From a bacterium (GTDB lineage: Bacteria > Planctomycetota > UBA1135 > UBA2386): DNA of 64,000 nucleotides. Positions 1 to 6,825 of this stretch are shown one piece after another. The translations under genes and the position numbers were made by a program. The notes under the pieces are model-generated. The model was not told the DNA's origin and searched no databases. It saw only the letters and a program-made list of their open reading frames with translations. Positions within the stretch are counted from its first letter, which is position 1. The number at the start of each line of letters is the position of its first letter. The DNA lies in the NCBI GenBank assembly GCA_024743115.1, contig JANSXC010000008.1:124001-188000 (forward strand), in the 5' to 3' direction.

Positions 1-164
1 TCCTGCTGCATGCGACCCATGGCAAGGTGATCCTGAAGGCGCTCGATGACGCCTACCTGGTCTGCTTGTTCGACCAGTTCGCCGACGTCGCGACGGTCCG
101 GCAGGAGGTCCGTGAGGTCGCGCAGCGCATCCGCATGAGCTCGCGGATCGGCGCCGACGGCTGA
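1..164 (+). CDS. Roadblock/LC7 (MglB-like) protein, C-terminal part
   Basis: Only the last 53 codons are inside the window; the reading frame is open from base 3 and ends at TGA 162-164. The peptide contains GKVILKALDDAYLVCLFDQ followed by an amphipathic helix rich in Arg, Val and Glu. This matches the last beta strands and C-terminal helix of Roadblock/LC7 domains, which bind and regulate small Ras-like GTPases (MglB is the GAP for MglA). The next gene is an MglA-like GTPase and the one after it a second Roadblock protein, which supports the call. The start and any extra N-terminal domain are not visible. Family assignment is moderately sure; whether it acts as a GAP is inference. Confidence 0.6.
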   Translation, partial: LLHATHGKVILKALDDAYLVCLFDQFADVATVRQEVREVAQRIRMSSRIGADG

Positions 165-323
165 GCCCGTCGCCGGGCGCCACTCTGGACCGGAGTCGCG
201 TCCCGATTCGGTCGTTCGCGGCCGAATGCGTCTCAAGCGGACGATGCCGCGAGTCGATGAAACCTCTGGCGGACGGTCGGGGGACCGTCCTGCCGAACCA
301 CCGGCTCGCAACAGCTACACGAA

Positions 324-1331
324 ATGGTCCAGATCAACTTCGCTCTCAAAGAAGTCAACTGCAAGGTCGTCTTCTATGGCCCCGGGATGAGTGGCAAGAC
401 CACGAATCTCGAGATCGTTCACCAAAAGGCACCGGAAGAGAACAAGGGCGAGCTGACGTCGATCTCGACCGACGGCGACCGCACGCTGTTCTTCGACTTC
501 ATGCCACTCGACCTCGGCAACGTCGCCGGCATGCGGACGAAGTTCCAGCTCTACACGGTGCCGGGCCAGGTCTACTACAACTCGACGCGCAAGCTCGTAC
601 TGCAGGGTGTCGACGGCGTGATCTTCGTCGCGGACTCCGATCCGGAGAAGGTCGACGAGAACATCGAGTCGTATTCGAATCTCATCGAGAACCTCGCGGA
701 GTACGGCAAGGACATCCGCGAGCTGCCGCACGTGATTCAGTACAACAAGCGCGATCTGCCGACCGCGCTGCCCGTCGCGGAGCTCGACAAGGCGATGAAC
801 AAGTTCGGCGTGCCGACCTTCGAGGCCGTGGCCTACACGGGTGAGGGTGTCTTCCCGACGCTCAAGACGCTCGCGGCGATGGTGCTCGAAAGCATCGAGA
901 AGGTCGATGGGCGCAACCCGCGCAAGAGCGCGCCGCGGCCCGCGCCGGCCGCTGCGCCGGCAGCCGCAGCCGCTGCGCCACAGCCGGCGCCAGCCGCCGC
1001 CGCACCCGCGCCGGCTCCCGCTCCCGCGGCTGCCGCTCCGGCACCCGCGGCGGCAGCGCCGCGCCAGGCCCCGCGTCAGGCTGCCGCGCCGCGCACTGCC
1101 AAGGCCGGCGGTGGCCGGCGGGCCGCAGCCAAGGGCCGTGCCGGTGCCGGTGGCGGTCGCGCGAACGCCGGCGGTCGCGCGGCGGCGCGCCGCGGCGAGG
1201 CCTCGCGCGGCAAGCGCGCCGGCGCGCCCGCGAAGAGTTCGGGAATGGGGCTCGTCGTCGGGCTCACGGTCACGCTGCTGATTGCCGCAGCCGGGGTGGC
1301 CTACTTCTTCCTCGGTGGCCAGCTCAACTGA
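324..1331 (+). CDS. MglA-like small GTPase with Ala/Pro-rich linker and C-terminal membrane anchor
   Basis: 335 residues. Residues 1-195 are a complete MglA-type Ras-superfamily GTPase: P-loop GPGMSGKT at 19-26, a switch region around 45-61, the MglA signature TVPGQ at 78-82 in place of the usual DxxG, FVADS at about 101-105, and base-recognition NKRD at 141-144. Residues about 200-305 are low complexity, first Ala/Pro, then Gly/Arg/Ala. The final 25-30 residues form one hydrophobic helix (GLVVGLTVTLLIAAAGVAYF), a probable tail anchor. Known MglA proteins are about 195 residues, soluble, and set cell polarity with MglB. Here the enzyme appears permanently tethered to a membrane by a flexible arm. 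It sits between two Roadblock genes, its likely regulators. No strong Shine-Dalgarno is seen before ATG 324. The GTPase call is secure; membrane insertion is inferred from hydrophobicity. Confidence 0.9.
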   Translation: MVQINFALKEVNCKVVFYGPGMSGKTTNLEIVHQKAPEENKGELTSISTDGDRTLFFDFMPLDLGNVAGMRTKFQLYTVPGQVYYNSTRKLVLQGVDGVIFVADSDPEKVDENIESYSNLIENLAEYGKDIRELPHVIQYNKRDLPTALPVAELDKAMNKFGVPTFEAVAYTGEGVFPTLKTLAAMVLESIEKVDGRNPRKSAPRPAPAAAPAAAAAAPQPAPAAAAPAPAPAPAAAAPAPAAAAPRQAPRQAAAPRTAKAGGGRRAAAKGRAGAGGGRANAGGRAAARRGEASRGKRAGAPAKSSGMGLVVGLTVTLLIAAAGVAYFFLGGQLN

Positions 1332-1344
1332 GGGAGGACGATCG

Positions 1345-1860
1345 ATGACCGACAAACAGCTCTCGAAGAACGAGAAACTCCGTCACGATCGGCTGACGTT
1401 CTACAAGGACGACATCGAACGCATCGACAAGCTGCTCGCCGAGTTCCTGCGCCTGTCGGGTGCGAAGTGCGCGCTGCTGATCGACAAGGAGGGGCACCTC
1501 GTCACCAAGCGTGGTGAGCTCCGCACGATCGACATCGACACGATCTCCGCACTCGTCGCGGGTTCGTTCGCGGCGACCAAGGAGATGGCGCGCCTGCTCG
1601 GTGAGGACGAGTTCACCGCGATGTTCCACCAGGGTGAGCGCGACAACATCCAACTCTCGCTCGTCGGCGATCGCACGTTGCTCACGATCCTGTTCGACGA
1701 TCGCACGACGGTCGGCATGGTGCGGCTCTACGCTGGCGAGACGGCGAAGAAGCTCGCGGAGGTCTACCGCGATGCAATGTCGCGCGGCGATCAGGCGCCG
1801 GACCTCGGTGACGACTACGGCGAAGCGAGCAAGGGTGCGCTCGACAAGTTGTTCGACTGA
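1345..1860 (+). CDS. Roadblock/LC7 domain protein (MglB-like)
   Basis: 171 residues. ATG 1345 was chosen because GGGAGG lies 8 bases upstream (1332-1337) and the gene begins 13 bases after the GTPase stop, indicating co-translation. Residues about 20-135 fit the Roadblock fold: a long helix (DDIERIDKLLAEFL), a strand (AKCALLIDKEGHLVTKRG), a helix containing ISALVAGSFAATKEMARLLG, then strands NIQLSLVGDRTLLTILFD and a closing helix. Myxococcus MglB, the GAP for MglA, has this architecture. The last 35 residues are acidic and probably disordered. With the upstream fragment this gives two Roadblock proteins around one GTPase, possibly a heterodimeric regulator. A hairpin terminator follows, so this is the last gene of the unit. 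Confidence 0.82.
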   Translation: MTDKQLSKNEKLRHDRLTFYKDDIERIDKLLAEFLRLSGAKCALLIDKEGHLVTKRGELRTIDIDTISALVAGSFAATKEMARLLGEDEFTAMFHQGERDNIQLSLVGDRTLLTILFDDRTTVGMVRLYAGETAKKLAEVYRDAMSRGDQAPDLGDDYGEASKGALDKLFD

Positions 1861-1921
1861 GCGAGCGAAGCAACGTGGCTGCGGCCACGATCATCGATCG
1901 ACGTGAGTCGATCGTCAGGCA

Positions 1922-1950
1922 GGCCACCGCCGGCGCGAGTCGCGGTGGCC
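1922..1950 (+). terminator. Intrinsic terminator after the GTPase/Roadblock operon
   Basis: A perfect 9-bp inverted repeat (GGCCACCGC at 1922-1930, GCGGTGGCC at 1942-1950) with an 11-base loop is followed immediately by TTGTTGGTTTTG. It lies 62 bases after the Roadblock stop. Confidence 0.75.
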
Positions 1951-2298
1951 TTGTTGGTTTTGCACCGCGGGCGAGACTTTCAACGTGCTCGTGGAAAGGA
2001 TTCCGGAGGCGATTTCAGCCCCGGATGTACAAAGCAAAATCAAAAAAAACCCGCCGCAATCGGCCTCTCCGTGAGTTCGCGCAATGCGTCTGCTCAAGCA
2101 CTGATCAGAAAGGATGGTTAGGGCTTCGCAAATACATACGCCGAGCCGTTGGCGCACTATCCCTCGGTGTCACCGCGGGTTCGGGTGAATTCACACTTCT
2201 GATGTGTCGATCAGGAAGCGTGGCCGGTGAAACCGGTTCACGCCTCCTGGCGTGATCTGCCGGCCTTCCCCACACAAAACCCTAAAGAGGATACTGAT
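1951..2298 (+). other. Non-coding stretch upstream of the lysine-rich gene
   Basis: About 350 bases between the terminator and ATG 2299 hold no convincing gene. The stretch is more A-rich than its surroundings, with a run of A at about 2042-2050 and an AT-rich patch near 2130-2142. It probably holds the promoter and leader of the lysine-rich gene. I could not identify confident -35/-10 boxes. The last bases include AAAGAGG at 2284-2290, a usable Shine-Dalgarno. Confidence 0.4.
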
Positions 2299-2430
2299 AT
2301 GGCTGCCAAGAAGAAGGCCAAGAAGAAGGCCACCAAGAAGAAGGCCACCAAGAAGAAGGCAACGAAGAAGAAGGCCACCAAGAAGAAGGCCAAGAAGAAG
2401 GCCACCAAGAAGAAGGCCGCGAAGAAGTAG
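2299..2430 (+). CDS. 43-residue lysine-rich histone-H1-tail-like protein
   Basis: A 43-residue protein made almost only of Lys (26), Ala and Thr. After MAAKKKAKKK come five copies of ATKKK, with one AKKK spacer, ending AAKK. At DNA level this is a degenerate 15-bp repeat (AAGAAGAAGGCCACC). Such tails occur at the C-terminus of eukaryotic H1 and in small bacterial H1-like proteins that compact DNA, so a nucleoid role is likely, but nothing here proves it. ATG 2299 follows AAAGAGG by 8 bases, and a strong terminator follows, so the gene is monocistronic. Its first 18 bases (ATGGCTGCCAAGAAGAAG) are identical to the start of the histone-like gene at 53719. The main alternative is a slippage-prone repeat that happens to be open, but the Shine-Dalgarno, start, stop and terminator all argue for a real gene. 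Confidence 0.8.
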   Translation: MAAKKKAKKKATKKKATKKKATKKKATKKKAKKKATKKKAAKK

Positions 2431-2502
2431 TCTTCCTCAGGGCGCCGCCCCCAAATGGCCTCCGCGAGGAGGCTAGTTCAGGGCGGCGTTCTCCTTCGCA
2501 AG

Positions 2503-2538
2503 CGACGACGGGGCTCGGGCAACCGAGCCCCGTTGTCG
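2503..2538 (+). terminator. Strong intrinsic terminator after the lysine-rich gene
   Basis: A 16-bp stem with one G-T wobble (CGACGACGGGGCTCGG at 2503-2518 against 2523-2538) closes a GCAA tetraloop and is followed by TTTGTTGGG. It lies between the lysine-rich gene and the convergent metG stop at 2616 and may serve both strands. Confidence 0.8.
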
Positions 2539-2615
2539 TTTGTTGGGCTCTTTGCCCCAGGCGGCCCAATTCGGCGGCCCCTCTCAGCTCGATGGCCCCG
2601 CGTGGCCCGAGTGGA

Positions 2616-4679
2616 TCAGTGCAGCCGCTGCCCGGCTTCGGCGCCCTCGTCCGGCGAGACGAGGAAGACGCCACCATCCGTTCCGGCCGCCACGACCATG
2701 CCCTCGCTGAGGCCGAACTTCATCTTGCGCGGTGCGAGGTTGGCGACCATCACGACCTGGCGGCCGACCAGGCTCGCGGCGTCGTACTTGCCCTTGATGC
2801 CGGCGAAGACGTTGCGCGTTTCGCCGCCACCGAGTCCGAGAGTGAGCCGCAGCAGTTTGCGCGCTTCAGGCACCTCTTCCGCGGCGAGCACCTTCGCGAT
2901 GCGCAGGTCGACCTTGAGGAAGTCATCGATCGTGATCTGGTCAGCGAGCGGTTCCTTCGCGAGCGTCGGCGACGGGCCCGCGGCTGCCGGCGCCGCGTTG
3001 GCCACTGCGTCGGTCGCTGCGTCGGTCGCTGCGTCGGTCGCTGCGTCGGTCGCCGGCGCGGTGAACAGCGCCGCGACCTTGTCGGCGTCGACGCGCTGCA
3101 TCATGTGCTTGAACTTGCTGACCGCGGTGCCCGTGAGCGGGGTGCGGCTCTGGTCCCACGACTCGATCGGGGACTGCAGCAGTTCGCCGGCCTGTTGCGA
3201 GAGGTCGGGTAACACGGGGGTCAGGTAGATCGCGATCTGCCGGAAGAGGTTGAGCACGACCGTGCACACGTCCTGCAGCTCCTGCGCGCGGTCCGGGTCC
3301 TTCTTGAGCGTCCAGGGTGCCCGCTGTTCGACGAACTCGTTGGCCGCGTCGGCGAGGGTCATGCAGAGCCGCATCGCCTCACGGTAGTCACAGGCTTCGT
3401 AGGCGGCCGCGATGCGGTCACCGCACTCCGCAGCGTTCGCGAACAGGTCGCCGTCCTCGGGGTAGGTCGCGGACAGTCCGACGTTCTTGACGAACTTGGC
3501 CGAGCGGCTCGCGAGGTTCACCACGCGGCCGACGAGGTCGCTGTTGCACTTGCCGACGAACTCGTCCGTGTTGAAGTCGAGGTCGTCGATGCCGGGGCTG
3601 AGCTTGCTGGCGTAGTAGTAGCGCAGGCAGCCCGGATCGAGCTCCTGGTCGAGGTAGCTTCGCGCCATCACGAACGTGCCGCGCGACTTCGACATCTTCT
3701 CGCCATTGACGCGCAAGAAGCCGTGGATCTGCACCTTCTTCGGCAGTTCGAACCCCGCGGTCTTCAGCATCGCGGGCCAGAAGAGCGTGTGGAAGTAGGT
3801 GATGTCCTTGCCGAGGAAGTGGACGATCTCGCACTCGGGATTGCGCCACCAGTCATCGAGCTGCTGACCGTTCTGTGCGCACCATTCGGCGGTGCTCGCG
3901 ATGTAGCCGATCGGGGCGTCGAACCACACGTACCAGAACTGACCGGCCTCGTCGGGGATCTCGAAGCCGAAGTAGGGGGCTGGCCGCGACACGTCCCAGT
4001 CCTGCAGCGGCTTGGCGAGGAAGTTGCCGTGCAGGTAGTTCATGACCTCGGGCTGCAGCGTGCCTGCCTTGGTCCATTCCTGCAGGAAGGGCTGCAGCGG
4101 TTCGAGGCGCACGAACAGCTGGCGGCTCTCGCGCAATTCGGGCGTGGCGCCGGAGTGCACGCTCCTGGGTTCGATCAGGTCCGTCGCGGCGTAGGTCGCG
4201 CCGCACTTCTCGCAGCTGTCGCCGTACTGGTCCTCGGCGCCGCAGTTGGGGCACTTGCCCTTCACGAACCGGTCGGCGAGGAACGTCTTCTGCACGGGAT
4301 CGTAGAGTCGCTCGACGTTGCGGGCGACGACCAGGTCGGCAGCGCGCAGCGCGGCCCAGACGTGCTTGCACTGTTCGTAGTTCGCCGGGCTGTTCGTCGA
4401 ACCGTAGTGATCGAACGACATGCCGAACGCGGCGAAGTCGCGCTGGTGCGATTCCGCCATCTCGGCGATGAAGTCCTCCGGCGTGCGGCCTTCCTTCTGC
4501 GCGCGGATCATGATCGCGGCGCCGTGCGTGTCGTCGGCGCACATGTAGGCGACGCGGTGGCCGCGCAGGCGCTGGAAGCGGACGTAGATGTCGGTCTGCA
4601 CGTACTCGACGAGGTGGCCGATGTGGATCGGCCCGTTCGCGTAGGGCAGGGCACTCGTGACGAGGAGCTGGCGCGTCAT
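2616..4679 (-). CDS. metG: Methionyl-tRNA synthetase
   Basis: 687 residues; charges tRNA-Met with methionine in the cytoplasm. The class I signature HIGH is at residues 19-22 and KMSKS is present before GTFV. The zinc knuckle has two CxxC pairs ([18 protein letters not shown]). The C-terminal ~105 residues are a tRNA-binding/dimerisation OB domain beginning [20 protein letters not shown], as in long bacterial MetRS. Between the anticodon-binding helices and this domain is an Ala/Thr/Asp linker encoded by a 12-bp tandem repeat (3007-3054). The start codon is shared with the stop of the upstream membrane-protein gene (ATGA at 4676-4679), so the two are translationally coupled. Confidence 0.97.
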   Translation of the reverse strand: MTRQLLVTSALPYANGPIHIGHLVEYVQTDIYVRFQRLRGHRVAYMCADDTHGAAIMIRAQKEGRTPEDFIAEMAESHQRDFAAFGMSFDHYGSTNSPANYEQCKHVWAALRAADLVVARNVERLYDPVQKTFLADRFVKGKCPNCGAEDQYGDSCEKCGATYAATDLIEPRSVHSGATPELRESRQLFVRLEPLQPFLQEWTKAGTLQPEVMNYLHGNFLAKPLQDWDVSRPAPYFGFEIPDEAGQFWYVWFDAPIGYIASTAEWCAQNGQQLDDWWRNPECEIVHFLGKDITYFHTLFWPAMLKTAGFELPKKVQIHGFLRVNGEKMSKSRGTFVMARSYLDQELDPGCLRYYYASKLSPGIDDLDFNTDEFVGKCNSDLVGRVVNLASRSAKFVKNVGLSATYPEDGDLFANAAECGDRIAAAYEACDYREAMRLCMTLADAANEFVEQRAPWTLKKDPDRAQELQDVCTVVLNLFRQIAIYLTPVLPDLSQQAGELLQSPIESWDQSRTPLTGTAVSKFKHMMQRVDADKVAALFTAPATDAATDAATDAATDAVANAAPAAAGPSPTLAKEPLADQITIDDFLKVDLRIAKVLAAEEVPEARKLLRLTLGLGGGETRNVFAGIKGKYDAASLVGRQVVMVANLAPRKMKFGLSEGMVVAAGTDGGVFLVSPDEGAEAGQRLH
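3007..3054. repeat. 12-bp tandem repeat inside metG
   Basis: Four head-to-tail copies of GCGTCGGTCGCT (the last differs at one base). On the coding strand they add ATDA four times to the linker before the C-terminal tRNA-binding domain. The length is a multiple of 3, so copy-number change stays in frame. Confidence 0.9.
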
Positions 4680-5569
4680 GGGGAGTCCGGCAGGGTAGCG
4701 GCTCGCTTGTCGAACCGCACGAACGCGCTCTGGGTCGCGACCGCGGCGACGGTCGGCAGCAGCAGCAGATTTAGGAACGGCACCGCGCTGCAGAAGGCCA
4801 GCCCGAGCCCGACCCCGAGGGCCCGCCAGCGATTGCGCCAGATCACGGTGGCCCGTTCGGGCAGGTCGTAGGCCGCGCGGGCCAGCGTGGCGTCGAACCA
4901 GACCCAGCCCGAGAGCGCGCTGCCGAGCAGCAGGGTGAGCGGCAGGCCGGCCCAGGGTACCTCGACGAGCGCGAGCCCCGTCAGCAGCACGACGAGGCTC
5001 AGGACCAGCGTCGCGAGGCGGTGGCCGGCGCGGGCGGCCGCGGACTTGCCCGGGGCCGTAGTCGCTTCGCCGAGCATGATGCGTTCGGTCAGCAGTCGCA
5101 GACGGTTCTGCGCGCCGCCGGCGAGGATCTCGAGGATCGCGGGGGTGAGCAGCAGCCACGCGGCGACTCCCCAACGCGCCGTGCCATGGCGTTCGTCGGT
5201 CGCGAACGCGGGCAGCAGCACGAAACCGAACAGCGCCGCAAACGCCAGGAACGCGAGGCAGTTGACGATCACCGCCGTGCGCAAGGTGCCGAAGAACCGG
5301 CGGCCCAGAACAATCGTGAAAACCGATCGCACGACTTCGGTTACTCCTCCGGCGAGGTCTGCCGGCCAGAGCCCGGTCCCCGGGGCCATGGTCGACTTGC
5401 CGTGCAGCGAACGCGCTTCGCCGTGGCCCCGTCCGCAAGGCGCTGGTTCTGCCGGCGCCGCTGCGGCCGGTGTCGCTGCCGTCGGGGTCGCCGCCGACGT
5501 GGCCGGTTCGCTGGCCGGGTGCCCACAAATCGGGCAACGAGGCACGCCGGCTTTCCTTGTCACGACCAA
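4676..5569 (-). CDS. Multi-pass membrane protein with N-terminal zinc-ribbon-like motif (EI24/CysZ-like)
   Basis: 297 residues. Near the N-terminus is CPICG at 12-16 and, after an Ala/Pro-rich stretch, CGRGH; together they could form a small zinc site. From about residue 75 there are five or six hydrophobic helices, for example [37 protein letters not shown] and a last pair near [20 protein letters not shown]. The arrangement, with the Phe/Pro-rich C-terminal helix pair, resembles the EI24/CysZ-like membrane family, but no catalytic motif is visible and the function is unknown. Its stop overlaps the metG start, so it is the first gene of a two-gene operon. It diverges from the acyl-CoA dehydrogenase gene. 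Confidence 0.6.
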   Translation of the reverse strand: MVVTRKAGVPRCPICGHPASEPATSAATPTAATPAAAAPAEPAPCGRGHGEARSLHGKSTMAPGTGLWPADLAGGVTEVVRSVFTIVLGRRFFGTLRTAVIVNCLAFLAFAALFGFVLLPAFATDERHGTARWGVAAWLLLTPAILEILAGGAQNRLRLLTERIMLGEATTAPGKSAAARAGHRLATLVLSLVVLLTGLALVEVPWAGLPLTLLLGSALSGWVWFDATLARAAYDLPERATVIWRNRWRALGVGLGLAFCSAVPFLNLLLLPTVAAVATQSAFVRFDKRAATLPDSP

Positions 5570-5604
5570 CTGTCTATCCTGCTTCGCCCATTATCTCCAA
5601 CGCA

Positions 5605-6771
5605 ATGACCGACCCCTACAAGGCCCTCGATTACCTCGCCGTCGACGAACTCTACACCGAAGAGGAGCGGATGGTCCGTGACACGATCCGCAGCTGGGTC
5701 TCGGAGCGCTTCATGCCGGTCATCGAGGAGCACAACCGCAATGCGACGTTCCCGACCGACCTGATTCCGGAGCTCGGGGAGCTGGGGGTGTTCGGATCGA
5801 GTCTCGAAGGCTACGGCTGTGCTGGATTGTCGTCGGTCGCGAGTGGTCTGATCTGTCAGGAGCTCGAGCGCGGCGACTCGGGCCTGCGTTCGTTCGTGTC
5901 GGTCCAAGGCTCGCTCTGCATGTTCCCGATCCACGCCTACGGCAGTGAGGAGATCAAGCAGAAGTACCTGCCCAAGATGGCGACGGGGGAGCTGATCGGC
6001 TGCTTCGGTCTGACCGAGGCCGACTTCGGCAGCAACCCCGGCGGCATGCTGACCAAGGCCGTGGCCGATGGCGACGACTACATCCTCAACGGCAGCAAGT
6101 ACTGGATCACGAACGGCAGCATGGCCCACGTCGCGATCGTCTGGGCGCAGTGCGAGGGCACGATCAAGGGCTTCGTGATCGACACCGACACGAAGGGCTT
6201 CCAGGGCCGCGGCATCAAGAACAAGTTCTCCCTGCGCGCGTCGGACACGAGCGAACTCGTGCTCGAGGACGTGCGCGTGCCGAAGGGCAACATGCTGGAC
6301 GTCGAGGGGCTGAAGGGCCCGCTGTCGTGTCTGACGCAGGCGCGCTATGGCATCGCGTTCGGCGCGATCGGCGCCGCGCAGGCGGCCTACGACGAAGCCT
6401 GCCGCTACAGCCAGATCCGCGTGCAGTTCGACAAGCCGATCGCGAGGTTCCAGCTCGTGCAGAACAAGCTCGTGTGGATGGCGAACGAGATCACGAAGGC
6501 GCAGCTGATGTGCTGGCGGCTCGGGCGCATGAAGGAGGCGGGGACGATGAAGCACTTCCACGTGTCGATGGCCAAGCGCAACAGCTGCTGGATGGCGCTC
6601 GAGTCCTGCCGTCTTGGTCGCGACATCCTCGGCGCGAACGGCATCACGGACGAGTACCAGATGATGCGTCACATGTGCAACCTCGAGTCGGTCATCACCT
6701 ACGAGGGCACGCACGACATCCACGGCCTGATCATCGGCCGCGAGCTGACCGGCGAAGACGCGATCCTGTAA
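5605..6771 (+). CDS. Acyl-CoA dehydrogenase, glutaryl-CoA dehydrogenase type
   Basis: 388 residues, a normal length for a flavin acyl-CoA dehydrogenase. N-terminal helices are followed by the FAD/substrate strand region CFGLTEADFGSNPGGM and KYWITNGSMAHVAIVW, then the helical C-terminal domain. ITYEGTHDIH near residue 370 carries the catalytic Glu in the position and context typical of glutaryl-CoA dehydrogenase, and GITDEYQMMRHMCNLE precedes it. The family oxidises and decarboxylates glutaryl-CoA to crotonyl-CoA in lysine/tryptophan breakdown. The substrate here is inferred from these motifs; no other pathway gene is adjacent. ATG 5605 was chosen over upstream in-frame codons because the protein then starts where family members start. 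Confidence 0.9.
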   Translation: MTDPYKALDYLAVDELYTEEERMVRDTIRSWVSERFMPVIEEHNRNATFPTDLIPELGELGVFGSSLEGYGCAGLSSVASGLICQELERGDSGLRSFVSVQGSLCMFPIHAYGSEEIKQKYLPKMATGELIGCFGLTEADFGSNPGGMLTKAVADGDDYILNGSKYWITNGSMAHVAIVWAQCEGTIKGFVIDTDTKGFQGRGIKNKFSLRASDTSELVLEDVRVPKGNMLDVEGLKGPLSCLTQARYGIAFGAIGAAQAAYDEACRYSQIRVQFDKPIARFQLVQNKLVWMANEITKAQLMCWRLGRMKEAGTMKHFHVSMAKRNSCWMALESCRLGRDILGANGITDEYQMMRHMCNLESVITYEGTHDIHGLIIGRELTGEDAIL

Positions 6772-6825
6772 CCCGTGGTCGACTGCGGGGTCGCCGGCGG
6801 TGGCCCGGCGGCATGGACCCGCGTG

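Noticed and set aside
257-844. Open frame overlapping the MglA-like gene from an upstream ATG
   Set aside because: It reads the GTPase gene in the wrong frame and yields an Arg/Gly-rich shadow.
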